Assembly (NCBI GenBank): GCA_017430675.1
Contig: JAFRMM010000205.1
Location: forward strand, 1-23,734
From: Prevotella sp.
GTDB lineage: Bacteria; Bacteroidota; Bacteroidia; Bacteroidales; Bacteroidaceae
Length of the DNA stretch: 23,734 nucleotides
Direction: 5' to 3'
Shown: positions 1-5,420 of the stretch, one piece after another
Position numbering within the stretch: the first letter of the stretch is position 1
How the letters are laid out: each line of letters opens with the position of its first letter
The notes under the pieces: model-generated
Database searches by the model: none
The model's input: the letters and a program-made list of their open reading frames with translations, nothing else
Told to the model about the DNA's origin: nothing
Made by a program: the position numbers and the translations under genes

Positions 1-753
1 ATTCACCTCGCTGACTTCGCCAACGATTCGATCTAATGGTACATTATAGGCTTGATAGGGCTCGCGAATTCCCGAGCTTTGCTCGCCTACCCGTTGCCTT
101 TCAGCCTCGCCAAATACAAACCAGCGACCATTATATTCTTTGATGAATTGGGGATGGAAAACTAAAGAGAATGGTTCCTGACCAAATCGCTGATAGTCGA
201 AACGGAGAACCTTTTTACTGGCAATGGCCTTATAGAATACAGGCAGCAAATCTATATTCGTAAGGTTTTGCTCGAGTCCACTGCAAATACTCACTTCACC
301 ATCTTTTGATTCTCTGTTTGTATCCAACAGCAATTGTGTATTCTCAAAGAATGAAGAAAACCAACTTGCAGGCATAATACCTGCTGACGCCTTGCAAAAT
401 GCCACATAATCCTCTACGGACTTCTGAACAACAGCCTTTCGCTCCTCAGATAAGGGGTCATCATTCTTACCAATATATTTATATGCCTTTCCCTTATTCT
501 GCCCATTATCCTTGATGCATCCTGGGCAAGTCTTTTCAAGAGCCTTCAAAACCTCAGGGAATGCTTTCTTCAGTTCGCCATAACCAGGTTCGCTATTGCA
601 AGCCATCTTATCGTAGTAACCTTTCGGTCTGCCACAATACAAGGCAAGTACATCGGCATAACTGACAAACTCGCGTTTCATCAGTTCTGTGTATATCAAA
701 TTCACGAACTCTGATCTTACTCCAAATCCGGCAAAGATGTTCTTAGTAGGCAT
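1..753 (-). CDS. WYL-domain transcriptional regulator, C-terminus cut by window edge
   Basis: The frame is open for 251 codons from an ATG at 751-753 to the first base of the window, so the C-terminus is missing. The first roughly 160 residues look helical and could hold a winged-helix DNA-binding region, but I see no sharp motif there. From about residue 171 the sequence matches the WYL fold: a region around KKVLRFDYQRFG, then FHPQFIKEYNGRWFVFGE (residues 199-216), the ngRWyl(v)-G signature. WYL proteins are usually DNA-binding regulators that sense ligands or nucleic acid. Some (BrxR/CapW types) control defence genes, but no defence partner is visible in this window. It is divergent from the secreted repeat gene at 919. 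A possible TATCTTTG -7 element lies just upstream at 776-783. Family is fairly sure; role is open. Confidence 0.75.
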   Translation of the reverse strand, partial: MPTKNIFAGFGVRSEFVNLIYTELMKREFVSYADVLALYCGRPKGYYDKMACNSEPGYGELKKAFPEVLKALEKTCPGCIKDNGQNKGKAYKYIGKNDDPLSEERKAVVQKSVEDYVAFCKASAGIMPASWFSSFFENTQLLLDTNRESKDGEVSICSGLEQNLTNIDLLPVFYKAIASKKVLRFDYQRFGQEPFSLVFHPQFIKEYNGRWFVFGEAERQRVGEQSSGIREPYQAYNVPLDRIVGEVSEVN

Positions 754-775
754 ATTCTATACGTTTAGGATTGTG

Positions 776-803
776 CAAAGATACAATATTTCTTTGAAAC
801 AAA
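776..803 (-). promoter_or_regulatory. Candidate promoter for the WYL regulator
   Basis: On the minus strand TATCTTTG lies at 783-776, about 22 bp before the ATG at 753, and fits the Bacteroidota TAnnTTTG -7 consensus. The nearest TTTG (803-800) is only 16 bp upstream of it, shorter than the usual 19-21, so the -33 assignment is weak. Confidence 0.45.
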
Positions 804-833
804 GAATATAGGAAGAGGAAAAACATGTTTTCG

Positions 834-888
834 CAAGGCTTGTTTTCGGTTTTTGCTTGGAGGATGTGGGATTATTCCTTACTTTTGC
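834..888 (+). promoter_or_regulatory. Promoter module A, copy 1 (upstream of the first repeat protein)
   Basis: The block contains a -33-like CTTG (856-859), a 20-bp spacer and the -7 element TACTTTTG (880-887). It also has an upstream CAAGGCT word (834-840) and an internal GGATTATT (869-876). A copy of the same length with 40 of 55 identical positions occurs at 4398-4452, ahead of the second repeat protein. Transcription would start near 894, giving a leader of about 25 nt. Confidence 0.7.
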
Positions 889-918
889 GGCACGAACATT
901 AAAAATGATAAGGGAATT

Positions 919-1452
919 ATGAAAAAGTTAATGATTACAATGGTGGCTGTCATGATTGCCATCGCAGCAAATGCTCAGTACAATGTTGGTACATCGTCAA
1001 GATATACCGATAGTTTTGGGAATTCTACCAGTACACACCGCAATCAATACGGCGAGACTACTGGCACTTCTTCATCGTACACCGATAGTTACGGAAATAC
1101 GACAACTACTCATCGAGACCGTTATGGTAACACGATCGGTACTTCGTCGACTTATACAGATTCGTATGGAAACACCACTACGACTCATCGTGATCGATAT
1201 GGTAATACCACAGGAACAGACAGGAGCTATACGGATAGTTTCGGAAACACCACAACAACTTATTCTGACTCTTATGGCCAAAGAAAAGGCACGTCAAACT
1301 CCTATACTGACAGCTTCGGAAATACTTCCACGACCTATAAGGACAGTTATGGACAAAGCGTTGGTTCTTCCTCCAGCTATACGGATTCGTTTGGGAATAC
1401 CACTACTCAGCAGCGTAGCAATAATGAAAACACTTCCATCTGGTCATGGTAA
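919..1452 (+). CDS. Secreted 25-residue-repeat protein (YTDSFGN type)
   Basis: This encodes 177 residues. The start at 919 is chosen because it opens a clear Sec signal peptide (MKKLMITMVAVM..., predicted cut after ANA, before Q20) and lies about 30 bp after a strong -7 element. An earlier in-frame start would put the promoter inside the gene. The mature part is five full 25-residue units and a partial sixth, each of the form YTDS(Y/F)GNTTTTHRDRYGNTTGTSS. Each unit contains two half-repeats with the pattern (D/N)x(Y/F)GNxTx. The pattern recalls YD/RHS repeats or short amyloid-type strand-turn motifs, but no toxin, peptidase or anchor domain follows. The tail ends in SIWSW. It is a paralogue of the protein at 4483 and is followed 19 bp later by another secreted protein. 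Function unknown; a surface or matrix role is only a guess. Confidence 0.8.
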   Translation: MKKLMITMVAVMIAIAANAQYNVGTSSRYTDSFGNSTSTHRNQYGETTGTSSSYTDSYGNTTTTHRDRYGNTIGTSSTYTDSYGNTTTTHRDRYGNTTGTDRSYTDSFGNTTTTYSDSYGQRKGTSNSYTDSFGNTSTTYKDSYGQSVGSSSSYTDSFGNTTTQQRSNNENTSIWSW

Positions 1453-1471
1453 CTTATAAATTATTCAAGTT

Positions 1472-1903
1472 ATGAAAAAGATGGTATTAACAATGTTGTG
1501 CATGATGGCTTTGAATGCCAATGCTCAGGTTTATGCTTATGATACATGGGCACAGTTGCCAACAACGGATTTATATGATACTCAAACCATGAATATGGCT
1601 CTGGCTCATGCTGAAATGAGAGCAAGAGTGGAGGCCAGGAAACAGGCTTTGTTTGAGCATTATGCCAATCAGGCAATAGATGCCTTTCATAATAGCCAAT
1701 GGAGTTCTGCAATCTACTTTGCGAACCAAGCTCTGGAGACATCTTATTATAATGGTGACATCTATTATCTTCGAGGATATGCCAATGAACAATTGGGAAA
1801 TCTGAGACAAGCCAAGAAAGATTACCGCAAAGGAAAGAAATACGGTTGCTACCAGGCGACTGCTGCTTTGCAATCCCTTAAAGCCAGAAAGAAGAGGAGA
1901 TAA
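1472..1903 (+). CDS. Small secreted TPR-like protein
   Basis: This encodes 143 residues with an N-terminal signal peptide (MKKMVLTMLCMMALNANA-Q). Residues about 60-135 are helical and fit one to two tetratricopeptide repeats. Segments such as SAIYFANQALE, DIYYLRGYANEQLGN and QAKKDYRKGKKYG carry the W/L-G-Y-A-P-type spacing of TPR helices. The C-terminus is very basic (KARKKRR). It begins 19 bp after the repeat protein and has no promoter of its own that I can see, so the two are probably cotranscribed. TPR proteins are scaffolds, so it may bind or help export its neighbour; that is inference from position only. No enzyme motif is present. Confidence 0.75.
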   Translation: MKKMVLTMLCMMALNANAQVYAYDTWAQLPTTDLYDTQTMNMALAHAEMRARVEARKQALFEHYANQAIDAFHNSQWSSAIYFANQALETSYYNGDIYYLRGYANEQLGNLRQAKKDYRKGKKYGCYQATAALQSLKARKKRR

Positions 1904-1932
1904 TCATTGTATCGATTCCCCCCTGCTACCTT

Positions 1933-1971
1933 CTTGTCGAACTAACAAGTATTTCTTGTGAGTTCGACAAG
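1933..1971. repeat. 39-nt perfect-arm inverted repeat before the hicAB remnant
   Basis: The arms CTTGTCGAACT (1933-1943) and AGTTCGACAAG (1961-1971) are exact reverse complements of 11 bp. Inside them ACAAG (1945-1949) and CTTGT (1955-1959) form a second 5-bp stem around the loop TATTT. There is no following T-run in either direction. The position just before a toxin-antitoxin remnant suggests an old HicB-type operator. It could also act as a hairpin at the 3' end of the upstream unit. Confidence 0.65.
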
Positions 1972-1982
1972 ACAAACTTATT

Positions 1983-2177
1983 ATGCGATTCAGGGACCTA
2001 CCTCGTGACTTCACTTTTGAGGAGATGACGGCATTGTTCAAACAATGTGGTTTCGAACTGGGCAATAAGGGAATATCACCCGAGATTCATAGTGCCATCG
2101 CCATGCTTGCCCAAAGGGCAGGTATGTCAATCAATGCTTTTATTCGTCAAGTCCTCGCCAAAGAAGTTGACCGATAG
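1983..2177 (+). pseudogene. hicA-hicB deletion remnant (HicA N-terminus joined to HicB C-terminus)
   Basis: The 64-residue frame reads as two halves of a type II toxin-antitoxin pair. Residues 1-31 (FRDLPRDFTFEEMTALFKQ, then GFELGNKG) match the start of Bacteroidota HicA toxins, where the conserved GS-H RNase core would follow. That core is absent. From about residue 32 the sequence ISPEIHSAIAMLAQRAGMS continues into INAFIRQVLAKE, which matches the C-terminal ribbon-helix-helix of HicB antitoxins (SPELH..A..AG.SLN.F). The codons before the ATG (KLI) also look HicA-like but are cut off by a TGA at 1959-1961. A single deletion spanning the hicA 3' end and most of hicB explains this. A toxin function is not expected; residual DNA binding by the HicB tail is possible. 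The family call is from memory of both families. Confidence 0.6.
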
Positions 2178-2206
2178 CATTGGAAATTCTACCAGTACAC
2201 ACCGCA
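2170..2206 (+). repeat. 37-bp fragment of the 919-1452 repeat gene
   Basis: This segment matches 1006-1042 of the first repeat gene at 34 of 37 positions, including an unbroken 22-nt match at its right end. It begins inside the last codons of the hicAB remnant and supplies that frame's stop codon. In another frame it reads TDSIGNSTSTHR, the repeat protein's own peptide. It marks a recombination or deletion junction with a former paralogous copy. Confidence 0.75.
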
Positions 2207-2212
2207 CCCTTG

Positions 2213-2222
2213 GTGGCAAAGA
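2213..2222 (-). promoter_or_regulatory. Isolated leftward -7-like element
   Basis: GGCAAAGATA on the plus strand reads TATCTTTGCC leftward and fits the -7 consensus. No good -33 box precedes it and no leftward gene follows. It is either a leftover of a deleted gene or a chance match. Confidence 0.25.
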
Positions 2223-2232
2223 TACGAATAAT

Positions 2233-2430
2233 TCACTCTTTCCGCTTGTAATGCGTTGTCTCCTTTTGAGGATTAGTCAGTTCAAGCCTCTTGCCTGTCA
2301 GGTCGATGTTTGTGGCTCTGGATTGTCTGACGCCCTGTTCGGTTATTGACTGCTTAAGGTCGCGCAATTGTTTCTCGCCAACCAACCACAAATCGACGAA
2401 TCTTCTTATGGAGTCACGCATTTCTTTTAG
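2233..2430 (-). pseudogene. Out-of-frame C-terminal tail of the membrane-anchored protein
   Basis: Past the stop of the upstream frame, a second frame continues without a stop for about 62 codons, starting EMRDSIRRFVDLWLVGEKQ and ending HYKRKE. Removing one A from the AAAA run (TTTT at 2425-2428 on the plus strand) would join the two frames as SYAKEMRDSIRRFVDLW and yield a protein of about 407 residues. The segment is charged and helical. The cause could be a real mutation, a sequencing error in a homopolymer, or less likely a +1 slip at AAA-AGA. Confidence 0.6.
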
Positions 2431-3457
2431 CATAAGATATGCCGCTATCATCTGCCGACAATTTGCAAGTTGACGGATTGAAAATGGCGATGATGGAGTC
2501 ACCCTCGATAGTCCAGGTTCCCTCAAGCGTTGCTGTTCGTACTATCTTGCCAGAGTAGATCGGGTGAGCCACATGGTGGATTGCACGTATCGTGAATGTA
2601 TGGTCTTTGCGGTATTCGTTTTCTTGTTGATGGTCAACGACAACCGAGTCAATCCACACTCCTATGACATCTTTCTCTTTGGCAGCATGGTTCTTCTTAA
2701 TGGTACTTTCCTTAAATGTGTTGAAATCTTCCTCCGTGATATTCATCAGGAACTTGTTCTCTTCATTCAAGCCACTCCATCCCTCGACAATCTGTTGAAA
2801 AAGCTGCTTCCGCTGATAGTAATTGCTAATATAGTTCTTTACACGCTCTTCCTTCAGTCTCTTTTCCATATAGGATATAAAATTATCCTTTGATCCCGAG
2901 AGAATATCGCTCTGTATCACGTGAATCGCCTCTTCCTTAGATGTAGGTTTTACCCAGATATAGAATTCGCCGCCAGTTTTCATAAGTTCTTGTATCATGC
3001 GCCTGTCTTTATAGAATGACTCAATATTATTGACAAAGGCGACATCGTTCAAATTGCTCCAAGTATCCTGGCTGCTGTGGAAGATTCGTTCCTTAGAGTC
3101 ATCAAACTCCCTATTAGATGAGACTGATATACCTGGCATAATGTATTGTAATAGCAGATTCAGCGTATCTTCAGACAAGGCAGCAATGCTGTCAATATGG
3201 TTTGTCGCATATTGTGCGGCATTGTAGCATTTCTCCTCATGCTCCATGATGTTTCTCAGTGTTTCTATGCTGTTGTCAATATCTTGGATGATCATCATCG
3301 CCGTCAGCCGCTGGGCATCAGCCTTCTTTTTGCTGTTTACCAATGCCGTAGTACCGAAAGTCAGAGCGATGGAAATCGTCGTGCCAAGTATACTGGTGAG
3401 AAATCCTTTCCACCAGGGGCTTAGCACTTTCTTGTTTTTGTCTTTTGTCTTATTCAT
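2414..3457 (-). CDS. Membrane-anchored hypothetical protein, probably frameshifted near its C-terminus
   Basis: This encodes 347 residues. A short basic N-terminus (KTKDKNKK) is followed by a single membrane segment at about residues 18-40 (WWKGFLTSILGTTISIALTF). A long, mostly helical soluble region (45-260) and a small beta-rich region (about 265-325, including GVWIDSVVVDH and EGTWTIEGDSIIAIF) come after. The topology suggests an N-in anchor with the bulk outside the cytoplasm. The last codons (YAKRNA) appear to be frameshift product, because the next frame carries on coding (see 2233-2430). It lies 59 bp after the phosphoribosyltransferase gene with no obvious promoter between, so cotranscription is likely. 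I do not recognise a named family. Confidence 0.7.
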   Translation of the reverse strand: MNKTKDKNKKVLSPWWKGFLTSILGTTISIALTFGTTALVNSKKKADAQRLTAMMIIQDIDNSIETLRNIMEHEEKCYNAAQYATNHIDSIAALSEDTLNLLLQYIMPGISVSSNREFDDSKERIFHSSQDTWSNLNDVAFVNNIESFYKDRRMIQELMKTGGEFYIWVKPTSKEEAIHVIQSDILSGSKDNFISYMEKRLKEERVKNYISNYYQRKQLFQQIVEGWSGLNEENKFLMNITEEDFNTFKESTIKKNHAAKEKDVIGVWIDSVVVDHQQENEYRKDHTFTIRAIHHVAHPIYSGKIVRTATLEGTWTIEGDSIIAIFNPSTCKLSADDSGISYAKRNA

Positions 3458-3516
3458 TCTGGTCGCATCTCGCGTTCACGATAGAAACTGATTGCTATTT
3501 CTCTTTATCCATATTA

Positions 3517-4320
3517 TCATAGCGACTCAGCCATCAGGTCATTGCGACCGATGAGGCTGAAGATTGTGATTTCATTATCTTCGTTGAGAATACGGAGCGT
3601 GCGCAGAACCTCGTTTAATGTAGAACCGCTTGTCGTTACATCATCGATAACCAAAACGTTCTGCTGACGAATCATTGAACAAAGTTCTCGTTCCTCTTCT
3701 GATTCAAATCTCAAGAAGTTCATGATATACGGACGGAGTTTGCTCTTTTTTACGTCCTTTGCTATCGTAAAGTAATCCTTCTGATGAATCATTTCCAACA
3801 TGACGTTGATGGAATTCTTCGCCTGCTCTTTGGCAGCTTCCGAATAGCGAGGCATTCCATTCTCTAAGATATCGTCAAGATATTGTTTCTCGTAGGCTTT
3901 CATATCGAATGATATATTAGAAGGAAGAGCCTTTACTAGAGTCATCTTATATAATGTAGGTTGCGCAAATCTGTAGATATAACGCAACATATACTGGTTC
4001 ACCTTACTCGAAGACTCTGGCATAACCACAAGATCATAATTGTAAAGATTGATTTTATTGTGGAGATTATCTATCGCGTTTTTAATAAAGTCTGTCAAGT
4101 TTGGAGTGTTCTGTAGATCATTTGTAAACTTGACATATTTTATAAATGCTGTACGCACAGAACTTTCCACTTGCTCAGAGAATTCATAACCATAGTAAAA
4201 GCACTTACCAAACGCCTTTACCTGATAGCCATTACCTGTAAGGCTGACAATATCATCAGCACCATCATGCTCGAAATCGAACACAAACTTCTTCTCTGTA
4301 TCGTCAAATGTAACTCCCAT
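3517..4320 (-). CDS. Phosphoribosyltransferase-domain protein
   Basis: This encodes 267 residues from the ATG at 4318-4320. An upstream in-frame ATG (4350) is rejected because its first codons spell the -7 element TATCTTTG. The C-terminal third holds the PRPP-binding loop of type I phosphoribosyltransferases, VLVIDDVTTSGST (residues 222-234): hydrophobic residues, two acidic residues, then T-T-S-G-S-T. The family is ComF-like or a nucleotide-salvage-type PRTase. The N-terminal 100 residues are beta-rich and unassigned. A strand with YDLVVMPESSSKVN could be the first strand of the fold. The substrate cannot be told from sequence. It probably shares a transcript with the membrane-anchored protein downstream. 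Confidence 0.7.
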   Translation of the reverse strand: MGVTFDDTEKKFVFDFEHDGADDIVSLTGNGYQVKAFGKCFYYGYEFSEQVESSVRTAFIKYVKFTNDLQNTPNLTDFIKNAIDNLHNKINLYNYDLVVMPESSSKVNQYMLRYIYRFAQPTLYKMTLVKALPSNISFDMKAYEKQYLDDILENGMPRYSEAAKEQAKNSINVMLEMIHQKDYFTIAKDVKKSKLRPYIMNFLRFESEEERELCSMIRQQNVLVIDDVTTSGSTLNEVLRTLRILNEDNEITIFSLIGRNDLMAESL

Positions 4321-4339
4321 ATCATTAATATCTCGTTTG

Positions 4340-4370
4340 CAAAGATACAATAAAAAACTGATACTTCAAT
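4340..4370 (-). promoter_or_regulatory. Promoter for the phosphoribosyltransferase gene
   Basis: Leftward TATCTTTG (4347-4340) is preceded, 19 bp upstream, by ATTG (4370-4367). Transcription would start about 13 nt before the chosen ATG at 4320, which is why that start was preferred. Confidence 0.65.
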
Positions 4371-4397
4371 ACGTTTTACCAAGAAATTGCATTTTCA

Positions 4398-4452
4398 CAA
4401 GGCTGGTTATTTGTTTTTACTTGAAAGACTAAGGATTATTGTCTATTTTTGC
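4398..4452 (+). promoter_or_regulatory. Promoter module A, copy 2 (upstream of the second repeat protein)
   Basis: CAAGGCT (4398-4404), CTTG (4420-4423), GGATTATT (4433-4440) and TATTTTTG (4444-4451) occur in the same order and at the same distances as at 834-888. The -33 to -7 gap is 20 bp in both. Confidence 0.7.
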
Positions 4453-4470
4453 ACCACATTATTCACATTA

Positions 4471-4476
4471 AAGGAG
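4471..4476 (+). promoter_or_regulatory. Shine-Dalgarno-like site of the second repeat protein
   Basis: AAGGAG lies six bases before the ATG at 4483. Strong Shine-Dalgarno sites are uncommon in Bacteroidota. It supports 4483 as the start. Confidence 0.5.
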
Positions 4477-4482
4477 AAGATT

Positions 4483-4977
4483 ATGAAAAAGGTTATGATG
4501 ACACTGATGGCTGTCGTATTCGCCATCGCAGCAAACGCTCAGTACACCACCAACTATTACAACCAGTATGGTGGCAGTATCGGCTCTTCAACAACACGCT
4601 CCAACTATGGTGGGGGAACTACCACCAACTATTACAATCAGTATGGTGGCAACACAGGTAGTGCAACGACACGTTCCAACTACGGTGGCGGAGTGACGAC
4701 AAACTACTACGACCAATACGGTGGCAATACGGGTTCTTCTACAACACGTTCCAACTATGGCGGTGGCTACACGACGAATTACTACGATCAGTATGGTGGC
4801 AGTACGGGCAGTGCCACGACACGCTCCAACTATGGTGGAGGATCGACTACAAATTACTATGACCAGTATGGAGGCAGCATTGGCTCTTCAACTACCAGAG
4901 AAAACTTTGGTGGTGGAACTACCACGACCTATTACGACGCTTACGGCAATACAATCGGATCAAGTTATGACCAGTAA
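4483..4977 (+). CDS. Secreted 25-residue-repeat protein (YYDQYGG type)
   Basis: This encodes 164 residues. The signal peptide (MKKVMMTLMAVVFAIAANA-Q) is close to that of the protein at 919. The mature part is six 25-residue units of the form TTNYYDQYGGSTGSSTTRS plus NYGGG, the last one degenerate (TTTTYYDAYGNTIGSSYDQ). Aligned in register with the 919 protein, the Y-G at unit start, the T-G at positions 5-6, the central G and the T-T-T run coincide, so the two are paralogues with diverged sequence. Composition is Tyr, Gly, Ser, Thr and Asn, with hardly any hydrophobic residues other than Tyr. This would suit a fibre, matrix or cell-surface coat, but nothing proves it. A bidirectional terminator palindrome follows the stop. 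Confidence 0.8.
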   Translation: MKKVMMTLMAVVFAIAANAQYTTNYYNQYGGSIGSSTTRSNYGGGTTTNYYNQYGGNTGSATTRSNYGGGVTTNYYDQYGGNTGSSTTRSNYGGGYTTNYYDQYGGSTGSATTRSNYGGGSTTNYYDQYGGSIGSSTTRENFGGGTTTTYYDAYGNTIGSSYDQ

Positions 4978-5015
4978 TAAACACTTCCAAAGGTATAAAA
5001 GGGGGGGAGGAGAAA

Positions 5016-5041
5016 AAAGGGAAGCAGATCTGCTTCCCTTT
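5016..5041. terminator. 26-bp perfect palindrome acting as bidirectional terminator
   Basis: AAAGGGAAGCAGA and TCTGCTTCCCTTT are exact reverse complements and abut. In the leftward direction the stem is followed by a T6 run, a classic intrinsic terminator for the DUF2442 gene. Rightward it follows the repeat-protein gene by about 40 bp. A G7 tract (5001-5007) lies beside it. Confidence 0.75.
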
Positions 5042-5048
5042 ACTTCTG

Positions 5049-5318
5049 TTAATATGCAGGATAACATACAAGTTCCTCTTTGGGTGAACGTTCGCAAATA
5101 TGATTATCCACGAACATCCCCTCAAAACTTAGATCTTCATCAATCTTAGGCCAGTGAATACCAGAATAAGAAAGAAGAAAATCCTGCCTTTCTTCATCGG
5201 TGGCGTTAGACAGACGTGGCCAATCAGAGAAAGCATAACTCGCGCGTATGCCGTTTTCTGTTTCGGCATAAACATGAGTGGTATCTACCCACACTTTGGC
5301 TATTTTCATCTGTTCCAT
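5049..5318 (-). CDS. DUF2442-domain protein
   Basis: This encodes 89 residues from the ATG at 5316-5318; the ATG at 5309 is an equally possible start. It shows the DUF2442 pattern: KIAKVWVDTTHVYAETENG, then FSDWPRLSNATDEER, then GIHWPKIDEDLSFEGM (the GIHWp-iDEDlsfeG signature). DUF2442 proteins are small and often stand beside a DUF4160 gene, in a pair suspected to be toxin-antitoxin-like. No DUF4160 partner is present here. It has its own promoter and terminator, so it is monocistronic. Biochemical role unknown. Confidence 0.8.
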   Translation of the reverse strand: MEQMKIAKVWVDTTHVYAETENGIRASYAFSDWPRLSNATDEERQDFLLSYSGIHWPKIDEDLSFEGMFVDNHICERSPKEELVCYPAY

Positions 5319-5353
5319 TCTTGTCACTATCAAACAAGTTCTGCTATTTGTCG

Positions 5354-5385
5354 CAAAAATAAGAAATATTCCCGAATTTTGCAAG
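5354..5385 (-). promoter_or_regulatory. Promoter for the DUF2442 gene
   Basis: Leftward CTTG (5385-5382), a 20-bp spacer and TATTTTTG (5361-5354). The predicted start of transcription lies about 30 nt before the ATG at 5318 and excludes the longer upstream ATG. Confidence 0.65.
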
Positions 5386-5420
5386 TAATTTGGGAAGAAA
5401 ATGCACTTTTCAGTTATTAA

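Noticed and set aside
945..1440. Regular 75-bp repeats that might be taken for a CRISPR array
   Set aside because: They are in-frame codon repeats of a secreted protein, units abut without unique spacers, and no cas genes are near.
956..1459. Alternative-frame product overlapping the first repeat protein
   Set aside because: It is a shadow of the repeats. The frame at 919 has the signal peptide and purifying selection on its codons.
5001..5007. G7 tract as a phase-variation switch
   Set aside because: It lies between two stop codons and not within a gene or between promoter boxes, so slippage would have no clear target.
5049..5318. DUF2442 gene as half of a toxin-antitoxin pair
   Set aside because: No DUF4160 or other partner is adjacent, and the gene has its own promoter and terminator.
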